64,000 nt of DNA from Sulfitobacter marinus (lineage in GTDB: Bacteria; Pseudomonadota; Alphaproteobacteria; Rhodobacterales; Rhodobacteraceae). The notes below the pieces were generated by a model. The model was given only the letters and a program-made list of their open reading frames with translations. It ran no database searches and was not told the DNA's origin. Below are positions 1 to 7,932 of the stretch, in pieces. The translations under genes were made by a program, and so were the position numbers. Position 1 is the first letter of the stretch, and each line of letters opens with the position of its first letter. The stretch lies in the NCBI RefSeq assembly GCF_900116285.1, contig NZ_FPAJ01000001.1:930001-994000 (forward strand), in the 5' to 3' direction.

Positions 1-266
1 TTGGGTTTATTTCGATCTCGGCCAAGGGCGAGGTTGCCCGCCACGTCGGGGTCGACAAAGAACTGGTCGGCGTTTTCATTCCCACAACGCCCAACCCGAC
101 ATCCGGTTTTTTACTGTTTTTCCCCCGCAATGACATCATCGAATTGGATATGTCCGTCGAAGATGCGGCCAAGCTGGTCATCTCGGCAGGGCTTGTGTAT
201 CCGCCAGAGCACCCCCTGCCCGTTGATGGTCAAACGGGGCGACCGCCCCCGATAGAGCCTAGCTGA
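1..266 (+). CDS. DUF502 family membrane protein, C-terminal part
   Basis: This is the last 87 residues of a DUF502-family protein, read in frame from base 3; the start lies before the window. The stretch VFIPTTPNPTSGFLLFFPR is the hallmark of the family, and it is followed by DMSVEDAAKLVISAGLVYP. Family members normally carry two N-terminal membrane segments, which are not visible here, and their function is unknown. The stop codon at 264-266 lies inside the end of the convergent patatin gene (8-bp overlap). A longer open frame in another phase over the same bases shows no family resemblance and was discarded. Confidence 0.85.
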   Translation, partial: GFISISAKGEVARHVGVDKELVGVFIPTTPNPTSGFLLFFPRNDIIELDMSVEDAAKLVISAGLVYPPEHPLPVDGQTGRPPPIEPS

Positions 267-1290
267 ACATCTGCTTCAAATCGACCGAACTGCGTTTGCC
301 CACGTGATCAATATCATGGGTTAGAAACTGCTCGGCCGAGACACGCCCCGCCGCCCGAAGCGCAGAAATCACCGCCGGGTTCGGCACGGTTTTGGTGGCG
401 ATCGACAGCTTGGACATCAGATCATCATCGGCAATCATGTGAATGTAGACGCGGTTCATTTGCCCCTCTTCGATCCGCCCCATGTCCAGCAATCGCTGCA
501 CAAATTCGATGGCCCGCAATTCGCGCAACAAACTGGAGTTAAAGCTGATCTCGTTGATCCGGTTCTGAATCTCTATCGGGGTTTTCGGCAGGTCGGCGCG
601 CTCCAACGGATTGATGTTGATAACGACAATATCCGGCGGCAAATTACGGGTGTATAATGGGAAAAGCGCAGGGTTTCCGGTATAGCCACCGTCCCAATAG
701 GCCTCGGATTTTCCGGTTTCCGGATCAACGATATCAACCGCCTGAAACAAGGTCGGCAGACAGGCAGAGGCCAACAATGCGTCCGGGCCAATCTCGTCGC
801 CCTCGAAAATCTTGATTTTGCCATCGCGCACCTTCGTGGCCCCGACAAAGAACCGAGGCGCATCCTGCCCGCACACCAGATCATAATTGAACTTTTCAAC
901 GATATCACGCAGCGGGTTTTTATAGGCTGGGCCGTACACATAAGGCGATACGATTTGCGTCATCGCAGTGCTGACAGCGCTATGCCAACTGTATTCCATC
1001 GCCCGACTGATTGCCCCAACGCCGAAAGGGGCCAGCCAACCCGACAATTGGCTTTCGCCCACGCCAGACACTTTCTGCCAAAGCCAGTCCAGATTGTCCC
1101 TTGCGCCCTGACGCCCGCCCGAAATCATCCCCGCCTTAAGCGCGGCCCCATTCAAAGCACCCGCAGACGTGCCAGAAATCGCTGAAATCTCCAGATCGTC
1201 TTCCTCAAGCAACCGATCAAGAACACCCCACGTATAGGCCCCGTGCGCGCCGCCACCTTGCAAGCCCAGATTTATCTGTTTTTTCACCAT
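259..1290 (-). CDS. patatin-like phospholipase
   Basis: A 343-residue serine acyl hydrolase of the patatin family. The glycine-rich oxyanion loop GLQGGGAHG is at about residues 9-17, the nucleophile elbow GTSAG at about 40-44, and the DGG motif carrying the catalytic aspartate (YWDGGYTGNP) near residue 200, so the Ser-Asp dyad is complete. Patatins release fatty acids from phospholipids or related lipids. The gene lies 124 bases downstream of 3-hydroxybutyrate dehydrogenase on the same strand. A role in lipid or polyhydroxybutyrate turnover is plausible from this pairing but is inference. No signal peptide is seen, so it is probably cytosolic. Confidence 0.9.
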   Translation of the reverse strand: MVKKQINLGLQGGGAHGAYTWGVLDRLLEEDDLEISAISGTSAGALNGAALKAGMISGGRQGARDNLDWLWQKVSGVGESQLSGWLAPFGVGAISRAMEYSWHSAVSTAMTQIVSPYVYGPAYKNPLRDIVEKFNYDLVCGQDAPRFFVGATKVRDGKIKIFEGDEIGPDALLASACLPTLFQAVDIVDPETGKSEAYWDGGYTGNPALFPLYTRNLPPDIVVININPLERADLPKTPIEIQNRINEISFNSSLLRELRAIEFVQRLLDMGRIEEGQMNRVYIHMIADDDLMSKLSIATKTVPNPAVISALRAAGRVSAEQFLTHDIDHVGKRSSVDLKQMFS

Positions 1291-1321
1291 TGGATTGCCC
1301 CGCCCCGTTTCAAGAAAGACC

Positions 1322-1404
1322 GCCTCCGACGGGGATATTTAAGAGCCAGAGAAGCCCTGGACCGGTTCTATATTCTCTGGCTCTTAAATATCCTCGCCGA
1401 AGGC
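1322..1404. repeat. long hairpin made of two inverted copies of a dispersed element
   Basis: Two 32-base arms (1322-1353 and 1373-1404) are reverse complements with only three mismatches. The inner 21 bases match perfectly and the loop is 19 bases. Each arm contains the tag TTCTCTGGCTCTTAAATATC next to CGCCGAAGGC, which recurs singly at 26091, 36051 and 46883. It sits between bdhA and the patatin gene, both leftward, where it could end or weaken transcription or protect the bdhA mRNA end. Confidence 0.85.
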
Positions 1405-1414
1405 ATAAAAGTTC

Positions 1415-2200
1415 TTAAAGCGCGGTCCAGCCACCGTCGACGCTGACGGTCGTGCCGGTGATTTGCGCCGCTGCGTCCGAACACAGGAATGTGGCCGTGC
1501 CGCCCAACTGCTCAACGGTCGCGAATTCTTTGCTGGGTTGGCGTTCAAGCATCACGTTTTTAATCACCTCGTCACGGCTCATCCCGTATTCTTTCATCGT
1601 GTCAGGAATTTGTTTCTCCACAATGTCGGTCAAAACATAACCCGGGCAGATGGCGTTGCAGGTGATCGGTTCTTTGGCGGTTTCAAGCGCGGTGGTTTTG
1701 GTCAGACCGACGATGCCATGTTTTGCGGCGATATAGGCTGATTTAAAGGGCGACGCCGTCAACCCATGTGCGGATGAGATGTTCAGCACCCGGCCCCAGC
1801 CAGCCTTGCGCATCATCGGCAGCGCCATCGCCGTGGTGTGAAACGCCGAGCTTAGATTGATGGCGATGATCGCATCCCATTTTTCCACGGGAAAGTCGGG
1901 GATCAGGGCCACGTGCTGAATGCCCGCGTTGTTGACCAGAATATCGCAGCGCCCTGCATCGGTCACGAACCGGCGGCAGTCGTCGCCCTTGGACATATCG
2001 GCCTGAATATAGCGTGCGGTTACGCCGGTCTCTTTGGCGATCTCTGCGGCGATAGCGTGGTCTTCATCGCGGTCGGTGAAGGAGTTCAACACGACATCCG
2101 CCCCAGCCCGCGCCAGCGCCCAAGCAATGCCAAGCCCGATGCCCGAGTTCGACCCCGTGATCAGGGCGGTTTTTTGCGAAAGGTCGATGCTATAGGCCAT
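1415..2200 (-). CDS. bdhA: 3-hydroxybutyrate dehydrogenase (SDR family)
   Basis: A 261-residue short-chain dehydrogenase that interconverts 3-hydroxybutyrate and acetoacetate with NAD. The cofactor motif TGSNSGIG is near residue 15, NNAG near 90, and the catalytic Ser plus YxxxK lie in ISSAHGLTASPFKSAYIAAK. The blocks NAGIQHV, INLSSAFHTT and ASPFKSAY are typical of 3-hydroxybutyrate dehydrogenases rather than general SDRs. The ATG at 2200 has a good ribosome site (AGGAG, six bases before it). The enzyme serves the final step of polyhydroxybutyrate breakdown; the patatin gene follows. Confidence 0.9.
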   Translation of the reverse strand: MAYSIDLSQKTALITGSNSGIGLGIAWALARAGADVVLNSFTDRDEDHAIAAEIAKETGVTARYIQADMSKGDDCRRFVTDAGRCDILVNNAGIQHVALIPDFPVEKWDAIIAINLSSAFHTTAMALPMMRKAGWGRVLNISSAHGLTASPFKSAYIAAKHGIVGLTKTTALETAKEPITCNAICPGYVLTDIVEKQIPDTMKEYGMSRDEVIKNVMLERQPSKEFATVEQLGGTATFLCSDAAAQITGTTVSVDGGWTAL

Positions 2201-2325
2201 GGTGTTCTCCTGCGGTTTGCTGCAACTGCATCATGGAACGCTACCCCGAGAATGAAAATAACTAATTGAATCTCAACGGCGCGGTTTCGCCAATATTGGA
2301 GAGAATTCTGCCGCGCCAAAATGGT

Positions 2326-2356
2326 CAAAAAAAAACGTCCGCACGAAGCGGACGTT
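2326..2356 (-). terminator. intrinsic terminator, leftward
   Basis: A 9-bp perfect stem (arms 2334-2342 and 2348-2356) with a five-base loop reads on the minus strand as a G+C-rich hairpin followed directly by a long T run. There is no T run on the plus side, so it works leftward only. The nearest leftward gene ahead of it, bdhA, starts beyond it, so it does not serve any annotated coding gene. Confidence 0.7.
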
Positions 2357-2480
2357 AAGTTATTGAGGCAGGTTTCATACAGGCAAGAAACCTATCGAGC
2401 AGTGATGTCTTTATACGCAAAGCTTCGCCGCAATCCAAGCTTAAAGTTTGATTAGCCCCCGCCACGCCGCTAAGAGTTGG
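2326..2480 (-). ncRNA. candidate small RNA in the gap between bdhA and the peptide-binding protein
   Basis: The 317-base gap at 2201-2517 contains no credible protein gene but has an orphan leftward intrinsic terminator at 2334-2356. Just before it, in leftward reading, is a second stem-loop (arms 2370-2376 and 2387-2393, 7 bp). Nothing on the minus strand upstream codes for protein, so the terminator must end a short transcript starting near 2475-2490. A weak TTGAAA sequence lies upstream, with no convincing -10. The size would be about 150 nt. The family is unknown. Confidence 0.35.
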
Positions 2481-2517
2481 CGTAATAAAACAAGGGCAGC
2501 GCGGGATTGTTTCAAAA

Positions 2518-4338
2518 ATGGTGCTAAATTTTTTCCAAACCTGTCGGGCGGTTGCGACTGTTTCTTCACTGATTCTATTCGGAGGCCCTGCCCAAGCCGA
2601 GCCAGCGCATGGGATATCTATGTATGGGACCCCTGCTCTACCACCGGATTTTGTGTCGCTCCCTTATGCGAACCCGCACGCGCCCAAGGGCGGCTCGATC
2701 ATTTTGGGCAACACCGGAGGCTTTGACAGCCTTAACCCTTTCGTGCGCAAAGGCACCGCACCTTGGCAGCTTGCATTTTTCACACATGAGGCGTTGATGG
2801 GCCGCTCATGGGACGAACCGTTCACACTTTACGGTCTTTTGGCCGAATCGGTTGAAGTCCCCGAGGACCGCGCTTGGGTAGAATTCACCCTGCGGCCCAC
2901 AGCGCGTTTTTCTGATGGCAGCCCGGTCACCGTTGATGACGTGATCTTTAGCTACGATATACTCGGCTCTGAGGGGCATCCGCGCTATCACGGGCTGCGT
3001 GCGCAGATCGACAGTATCGTGCAGACTGGGCCGCGGGCCGTACGCATGACGTTCAACGCCGAAAACCGCGAGTTGGCGCTGCTGGCGGGGATGCGCCCGA
3101 TCCTGAGCAAAGCGCAATGGGAAGGGCGCGATTTCGCCAATGCCGCTTTGGCCGATATTCCGCTTGGATCCGGCCCCTATAGTGTCACGGATTATCAGGC
3201 CGGGCGGCAGGTGACGCTGACACGCAATCCCGACTATTGGGGCAAGGATGTCCCGTTTCGGCGCGGCACCCATAATATCGATCAGATCAAGCTTGATTTT
3301 TATGGTGATGCCAATGTGCTGTTCGAGGCATTCAAAGCGGGCGCGATTTCCGCCCTTCGTGAATTCAACGCCGAAACTTGGGCCACCCAATATGATTTTC
3401 CAGCGGTTCATCGGGGGGATGTCGTAAAGTCGACCTTCACCCACCAGAAACCATCCGGCATGACCGGCTTTGTCATGAACACACGCCGCGCGCCTTTTGA
3501 CGATATCCGCGTGCGCGAGGCGATGATTGCTGCGTTTAACTTTGAATATATCAACGAGACCTTGACCGGCGGTGCGCAGCCGCGGATCACCTCGTATTTT
3601 TCAAACTCGCCTCTGGCCATGACCCATGGTCCGGCCGAGGGCCACGTCGCCGAATTGCTGACCCCGTTCAAAGACAGCCTGCCAATGGGTGCGATGGAAG
3701 GCTATGCCTTGCCCGTATCGGACGGATCCGCCCGCAATCGGCGCGGCATTCGCCACGCAATGAAGGCCCTGCAAGAGGCTGGCTATTCCGCGCAAGGCGG
3801 GATCATGCGGGATACAAATGGCAAGCCGCTGAGCTTTCGCATTTTGATGTCCAAGGGCAGTACCGAGAATATGGCGATTGCAGAGCTTTATATTCAGGCG
3901 CTCAAACGGCTTGGCGTTGAGGCCATCGTCGAGGCGGTTGACGATGCGCAATTCGTGGCGCGTAATGCCGAGTTCGACTTTGACATGGCGATCTTTCGCC
4001 GCGCGCTGTCGCTGAGCCCCGGGAATGAACAGCGGTATTATTGGGGATCCGAGGCGGCAGACCAGCAGGGCAGCCGCAACTTGATGGGGGTGAAATCGCC
4101 CGCCATTGATGCGATGATTGACACAATGGTCAATGCCACCACGACGCAGGATTTCATTGCCGCAACACGCGCGCTTGATCGGTTGTTGACTGCGGGGCGC
4201 TATGTGGTGCCGTTCTGGCAGTTCACTCAGGATCGTATCGCCCATATCGCCGAGATGAAATATCCCGATCACGTGCCGCTGTATGGGGATGGGCCGAATT
4301 ATATGCCCGAAGTCTGGTGGATTGAAGCCGGGCAGTGA
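2518..4338 (+). CDS. extracellular oligopeptide-binding protein (SBP family 5, YejA-like)
   Basis: A 606-residue periplasmic substrate-binding protein of ABC transporter family 5. It has a Sec signal peptide with cleavage expected after GGPAQA (about residue 27). The mature start HGISMYGTPALPPDF followed by YANPHAPKGG is the signature of the YejA branch, which binds oligopeptides or microcin C-like peptides. The segment RFSDGSPVTVDDVIFSYD is the general family-5 motif. No permease or ATPase genes are adjacent, so it is an orphan here and would have to work with a transporter encoded elsewhere. No strong ribosome site precedes the ATG, so the start is the least certain part. Confidence 0.88.
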   Translation: MVLNFFQTCRAVATVSSLILFGGPAQAEPAHGISMYGTPALPPDFVSLPYANPHAPKGGSIILGNTGGFDSLNPFVRKGTAPWQLAFFTHEALMGRSWDEPFTLYGLLAESVEVPEDRAWVEFTLRPTARFSDGSPVTVDDVIFSYDILGSEGHPRYHGLRAQIDSIVQTGPRAVRMTFNAENRELALLAGMRPILSKAQWEGRDFANAALADIPLGSGPYSVTDYQAGRQVTLTRNPDYWGKDVPFRRGTHNIDQIKLDFYGDANVLFEAFKAGAISALREFNAETWATQYDFPAVHRGDVVKSTFTHQKPSGMTGFVMNTRRAPFDDIRVREAMIAAFNFEYINETLTGGAQPRITSYFSNSPLAMTHGPAEGHVAELLTPFKDSLPMGAMEGYALPVSDGSARNRRGIRHAMKALQEAGYSAQGGIMRDTNGKPLSFRILMSKGSTENMAIAELYIQALKRLGVEAIVEAVDDAQFVARNAEFDFDMAIFRRALSLSPGNEQRYYWGSEAADQQGSRNLMGVKSPAIDAMIDTMVNATTTQDFIAATRALDRLLTAGRYVVPFWQFTQDRIAHIAEMKYPDHVPLYGDGPNYMPEVWWIEAGQ

Positions 4339-4377
4339 GTGGATAATAGCGGTTTTAGCGCCCAGTCGCAGACCGAC

Positions 4378-4413
4378 CCTTCGGGGAGAGTTTATTTGGC
4401 AAAATGAAACTGG
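4378..4413. repeat. dispersed junction element, TTTCATTTTGCC type
   Basis: Read on the minus strand, the tag GTTTCATTTTGCCAAATAAA is followed by CTCTCCCCGAAGG. The same tag with CTCCCGCCGGAGGC occurs at 33362-33396. Both lie between convergent genes, here the binding protein and the XRE regulator. A terminator or mRNA-end role is likely from the position. Confidence 0.6.
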
Positions 4414-4419
4414 GTGGCT

Positions 4420-5043
4420 TTACGTCAGGGATGTGACCCAGAGGATTGTCGCGTCTTCGTCACTGGTTGAGACGACATTATGGCCCATGGTAGCATCATA
4501 ATAGGCACTGTCACCGCGGCGCATTTCAACGGGTTCGTAAAATTCGGTGTAAAGCCGCACGACGCCTGTGAGGACGTATAGAAATTCTTCGCCGTCATGG
4601 CGGACCCAGCCATCGAATTCTTCCATTTTGCGGGCGCGAATGCGGGCGCGGTAGGGCAGCATCTGTTTCTTGCGCAGGGTATCTGCAAGCAATTCATGCT
4701 CGTAGGTTGTTGTCGCCTTGCTGGTGCCATCACCGGATTTGGTCACAGACATGCGCCCGTTGATCTGCGCAGCGGAGGGCGGTGTGAAGAGCTGCGGCAC
4801 AGAAATCTCGAGCCCGACAGCCAGCTTTTTCAGCGCGTCATATGTGGGTGACATCTGGCCGTTTTCGATCTTGCTAAGGGTTGAACGTGCCAGCCCGGCC
4901 TGCGTCGCCGCCTGTTCCAGCGTCCAATTGCGGGCCTTGCGCAATTCGCGTACCCGCGCGCCCAGATTAACCGGAGGGGCGGTTTCGGCTTCGCCGCTTT
5001 CGCGGGCGATCTGGATCATGGATTTAGGCGCTTGATCTGTCAT
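4420..5043 (-). CDS. XRE-family transcription regulator with C-terminal cupin domain
   Basis: A 207-residue regulator. Residues about 28-85 form an XRE helix-turn-helix (LGARVRELRKARNWTLEQ, then LARSTLSKIENGQMSPTYDAL). Residues about 130-205 form a cupin fold (DGEEFLYVLTGVVRLY, then MRRGDSAYYDATMGHNV). Such regulators sense a small molecule with the cupin. It is divergent from the acyl-CoA synthetase at 5108, which is its probable target. A 15-bp palindrome overlaps its own start codon, consistent with autoregulation. No clear ribosome site precedes the ATG. Confidence 0.88.
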   Translation of the reverse strand: MTDQAPKSMIQIARESGEAETAPPVNLGARVRELRKARNWTLEQAATQAGLARSTLSKIENGQMSPTYDALKKLAVGLEISVPQLFTPPSAAQINGRMSVTKSGDGTSKATTTYEHELLADTLRKKQMLPYRARIRARKMEEFDGWVRHDGEEFLYVLTGVVRLYTEFYEPVEMRRGDSAYYDATMGHNVVSTSDEDATILWVTSLT

Positions 5044-5056
5044 ATACCGCGTATAT
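5042..5056. promoter_or_regulatory. candidate operator of the XRE-cupin regulator
   Basis: The sequence ATATACCGCGTATAT is a perfect palindrome with 6-bp arms around CGC. It overlaps the regulator start codon (5041-5043) and lies about 50 bases before the divergent synthetase gene. Its position and symmetry suit a dimeric helix-turn-helix protein; binding is inferred. Confidence 0.45.
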
Positions 5057-5107
5057 CGCCCGGTCCCGCCGCTTGCAACGGGCCGGAACCCGCGCTAGCG
5101 ATGGGCT

Positions 5108-6625
5108 ATGTTATCACTCTCCCCCTCGGACGGATACGCGCCCTGCCCTGCGCCGTTTAATATGGCGGCCCATGTGCTGACACATGCGGGGCGGCTGGGG
5201 GATAAAACCGCCTTGCGGATCATTGGCAAGGACGGGGCTGAGAACTGGAGCTACCACGTCCTTGAGAGCGCGGTACGGGGCACGGCAACGGGGCTTTTGG
5301 CGCTTGGGCTGAAGCCCGGCGATATCGTCTTGATGCGGCTTGGCAATACGGTGGACTTTCCGCTGGCCTATCTGGGGGCCTTGGCTGCCGGGTTGGTGCC
5401 TGTCCCCACTGCCGCCGCACTGACCGAACCCGAAGTATCTGCGATCATTGACACATTGCGCCCCAAGGCGATCCTGCGTGATCCCCTCGTGCCCTGCCCC
5501 AAGGGCTCTGGCGTGGTTGATGTCAAGGATTTACGGACCATGCGCGATCTGCCGCCCGCCGATTGGCACATGGGCGATCCCGAGCGCTTGGGCTATATCA
5601 TTTACACCTCAGGCACATCGGGCAAACCAAGCGCCGTCATGCATGCGCATCGCGCGATCTGGGCGCGGCAAATGATGTATGATGGTTGGTACGACCTGCG
5701 TGAGACCGACCGCGTAATGCATGCGGGCGCATTCAACTGGACCTATACATTGGGCACCGGCCTGATGGACCCTTGGACAATGGGGGCCACAGCGTTGATC
5801 CCCGCAGCGGGCACCGCGGCGGCCGATCTTCCGCAGATCATGCGCCAAGAGAACGCGAGCCTGTTTGCCGCGGCACCGGGCGTGTACCGGCAGATCCTGA
5901 AACATAATGACGGCATCGACATCCCCAGCCTACGCCACGGTTTAAGCGCGGGGGAGAAATTGCCTGAGGCCCTGCGCAGCGCGTGGCAATCGGCCAGCGG
6001 CACGCAGATATACGAGGCCTACGGCATGTCGGAATGTTCAACCTTTCTGTCAGGATCGCCTGCGCGTCCTGCGCCCGACGGATCATTGGGATACCCGCAA
6101 CCGGGGCGGCGTGTGGCGCTGATCGGCCCCGACGGCCCTGTGCCCTATGGTACCGAGGGCACGATTGCCGTCTATAAAACCGATCCGGGCCTGATGCTGG
6201 GGTATTTCGGCGCGCCGGAACAGACCGCCGAAAAGTTCCAGGATGGTTGGTTTATGACAGGCGATCAGGGCGTGATGGGCGCGGATGGACAGATCACCTA
6301 TCTGGGGCGCAACGACGATATGATGAACGCCGGCGGGTTTCGTGTGTCACCTATCGAGGTGGAACAAAAGCTGGCCCAATATCCCGGCATCACGGCCATT
6401 GGCGCGACCGAGGTGTCCGTACGTGCCGACGTGACCGTGATTGCAGCATTTTACACAGCAGATAGCCCGCTGGACGAAGCCGCACTGGCGCTTTATGCAC
6501 AAGAAAATCTGGCGCGCTACAAACAACCGCGCCTTTATGTTCATCTGCCAGAGCTGCCCATGGGGGCAAACGGCAAATTGCTGCGCCGCGCCTTGCGCGC
6601 GGGCTATGAGGCGCAAAATGACTGA
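5108..6625 (+). CDS. AMP-dependent acyl-CoA synthetase
   Basis: A 505-residue enzyme of the ANL superfamily that activates a carboxylic acid to acyl-AMP and then acyl-CoA. The P-loop-like motif YTSGTSGKPSAVMH is near residue 165, the A5 motif YEAYGMSE near 305, the A7/A8 region GWFMTGDQG and GRNDDMMNAGGFRVSP near 380-420, and the catalytic lysine lies in PMGANGKLLRR near the C-terminus. The substrate cannot be told; the length and the MNAGGFRVSP form resemble benzoate and related aryl- or short-chain-CoA ligases. It is followed by a FrnE-like gene with an 8-base overlap and is probably controlled by the divergent XRE-cupin protein. Confidence 0.88.
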   Translation: MLSLSPSDGYAPCPAPFNMAAHVLTHAGRLGDKTALRIIGKDGAENWSYHVLESAVRGTATGLLALGLKPGDIVLMRLGNTVDFPLAYLGALAAGLVPVPTAAALTEPEVSAIIDTLRPKAILRDPLVPCPKGSGVVDVKDLRTMRDLPPADWHMGDPERLGYIIYTSGTSGKPSAVMHAHRAIWARQMMYDGWYDLRETDRVMHAGAFNWTYTLGTGLMDPWTMGATALIPAAGTAAADLPQIMRQENASLFAAAPGVYRQILKHNDGIDIPSLRHGLSAGEKLPEALRSAWQSASGTQIYEAYGMSECSTFLSGSPARPAPDGSLGYPQPGRRVALIGPDGPVPYGTEGTIAVYKTDPGLMLGYFGAPEQTAEKFQDGWFMTGDQGVMGADGQITYLGRNDDMMNAGGFRVSPIEVEQKLAQYPGITAIGATEVSVRADVTVIAAFYTADSPLDEAALALYAQENLARYKQPRLYVHLPELPMGANGKLLRRALRAGYEAQND

Positions 6626-7259
6626 GACGATCAAGCTTGATATCATGTCCGATCCGATTTGCCCGTGGTGCTATATTGGCAAGGCCCATCTGGACCGCGC
6701 CTTGGCGTCGGAACCGGACCACCCGTTTGTGATTGAATGGCACCCGTTTCAACTGAACCCCGACATGCCTGCGCAAGGCATGGACCGCCGCGCCTATCTG
6801 GAAGGCAAATTCGGCGGTAAAGAGGGCGCGGTCAAAGCCTATGCCCCCGTGGTAGAGCACGCGAAAAAGGCCGGTCTGACCATCAATTTCGAGGACATGA
6901 AGCGCACGCCAAACACGCTGGATGCCCATCGGCTGATCCATTGGGCCGGTATCGAGGGGCGTCAGACCGCCGCCGTATCCGCCCTGTTCAAGGCGTATTT
7001 CGTGGATGCGCGCGATATTGGCGATGCCGAAGTTCTGGCCGATATCGCTGACGGGATCGAGATGGATGCATCTGTCGTCGGTCGCTTGTTGGCGTCGGAT
7101 TCAGATGTGCAAGACATTCGTGACCGCGACGCCCATAGCCGCAAGATGGGCATTAACTCTGTCCCCACCTTTATCGTCGGCGGCAAACATGCTGTGCCCG
7201 GCGCACAACCGCCCGAGCTGTGGAAACAAGTGCTGGCCGATTTGCGCCAGCAAGGCTGA
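6618..7259 (+). CDS. DsbA-family oxidoreductase, FrnE-like
   Basis: A 213-residue thioredoxin-fold protein of the DsbA/2-hydroxychromene-2-carboxylate isomerase group. The active-site CPWC is at residues 15-18 and the cis-proline region is VPTFIVGG near 190. The sequence DPICPWCYIGKAHLDRAL is typical of FrnE-type cytosolic disulfide oxidoreductases; there is no signal peptide. The open frame extends further upstream, but the ATG at 6618 overlaps the end of the synthetase gene by 8 bases and gives the usual family length, so it was chosen. The overlap indicates translational coupling. Confidence 0.88.
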   Translation: MTETIKLDIMSDPICPWCYIGKAHLDRALASEPDHPFVIEWHPFQLNPDMPAQGMDRRAYLEGKFGGKEGAVKAYAPVVEHAKKAGLTINFEDMKRTPNTLDAHRLIHWAGIEGRQTAAVSALFKAYFVDARDIGDAEVLADIADGIEMDASVVGRLLASDSDVQDIRDRDAHSRKMGINSVPTFIVGGKHAVPGAQPPELWKQVLADLRQQG

Positions 7260-7405
7260 TCGTTCAAAAACCGCAGCTAAACCCGCAGAAACACTTTGCC
7301 TTTGCGGGCCAGTCCCCCTAGAATCACCCTCATTAAACGGGGCAAAGACCCCAGTTCAAAAATTGAGCGGGCAGTACGTTAGATCATTCCACACCACCCC
7401 TTGGG

Positions 7406-7843
7406 GTGCGTAATCGGGCGCAGGCTGTGCCCGGTGTCATCAAGAGACCCATCCAGCCGTCACGCAGCGTGTTGACCTATGGCCGCTTTGACGGGTTTCA
7501 AACATCCCATGCAAAACTGCTGGCGGACCTGTCCAGCATGGGCACCGAAGTGATCGTGGGATGTGCCACAGATGCGTTTTGCGCACAGGTGGGCAACAGA
7601 GCGGCAACCCCCTTTGAAACACGCCGCGCAATCCTGGAAAGCTGCCGCTATGTCACGCGTGTGATCGCATGGGACAGTTGGGACCAACGTCGTACCGACA
7701 TCGTGAACTACAACGTTTCGGTGTTGGCCCTGCGCGGTGGCAACCCGGGCATGATAGAGGATTTGCACGATATTGTGCAGGTCGTAAATCTGCCCGCAGG
7801 TCCGATACCGCACTGGAACAATACCACCCTAAAGTCGGCCTGA
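7406..7843 (+). CDS. cytidylyltransferase-like protein with degenerate active site
   Basis: A 145-residue protein that resembles the TagD/glycerol-3-phosphate cytidylyltransferase fold. VLTYGRFDGFQTSHAKLL (22-39) matches the strand and helix that carry HxGH in the family; ETRRAILESCRYVTRVI (71-87) matches the next helix and strand; LPAGPIPHWNNTTLK aligns with the usual RTxxISTT loop. However, HxGH reads QTSH here (residues 32-35), so the first histidine and the glycine are lost, and the ISTT loop is altered. Catalysis is therefore doubtful. The start is uncertain: GTG at 7406 is used, but a later GTG near 7470 is possible. It may be a decaying gene or a nucleotide-binding relic. Confidence 0.6.
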   Translation: MRNRAQAVPGVIKRPIQPSRSVLTYGRFDGFQTSHAKLLADLSSMGTEVIVGCATDAFCAQVGNRAATPFETRRAILESCRYVTRVIAWDSWDQRRTDIVNYNVSVLALRGGNPGMIEDLHDIVQVVNLPAGPIPHWNNTTLKSA

Positions 7844-7932
7844 TTATTCACCGCATTGCACTCCCCAGCAGTGCACGCTAGACGTGAATTAACGGGCGCA
7901 ATTTGCTGCTCTATCCCCTAGGAGCGGCGCAG

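Noticed and set aside
1..255. 84-codon frame from base 1
   Set aside because: The DUF502 hallmark is in another phase over the same bases, which is the real gene.
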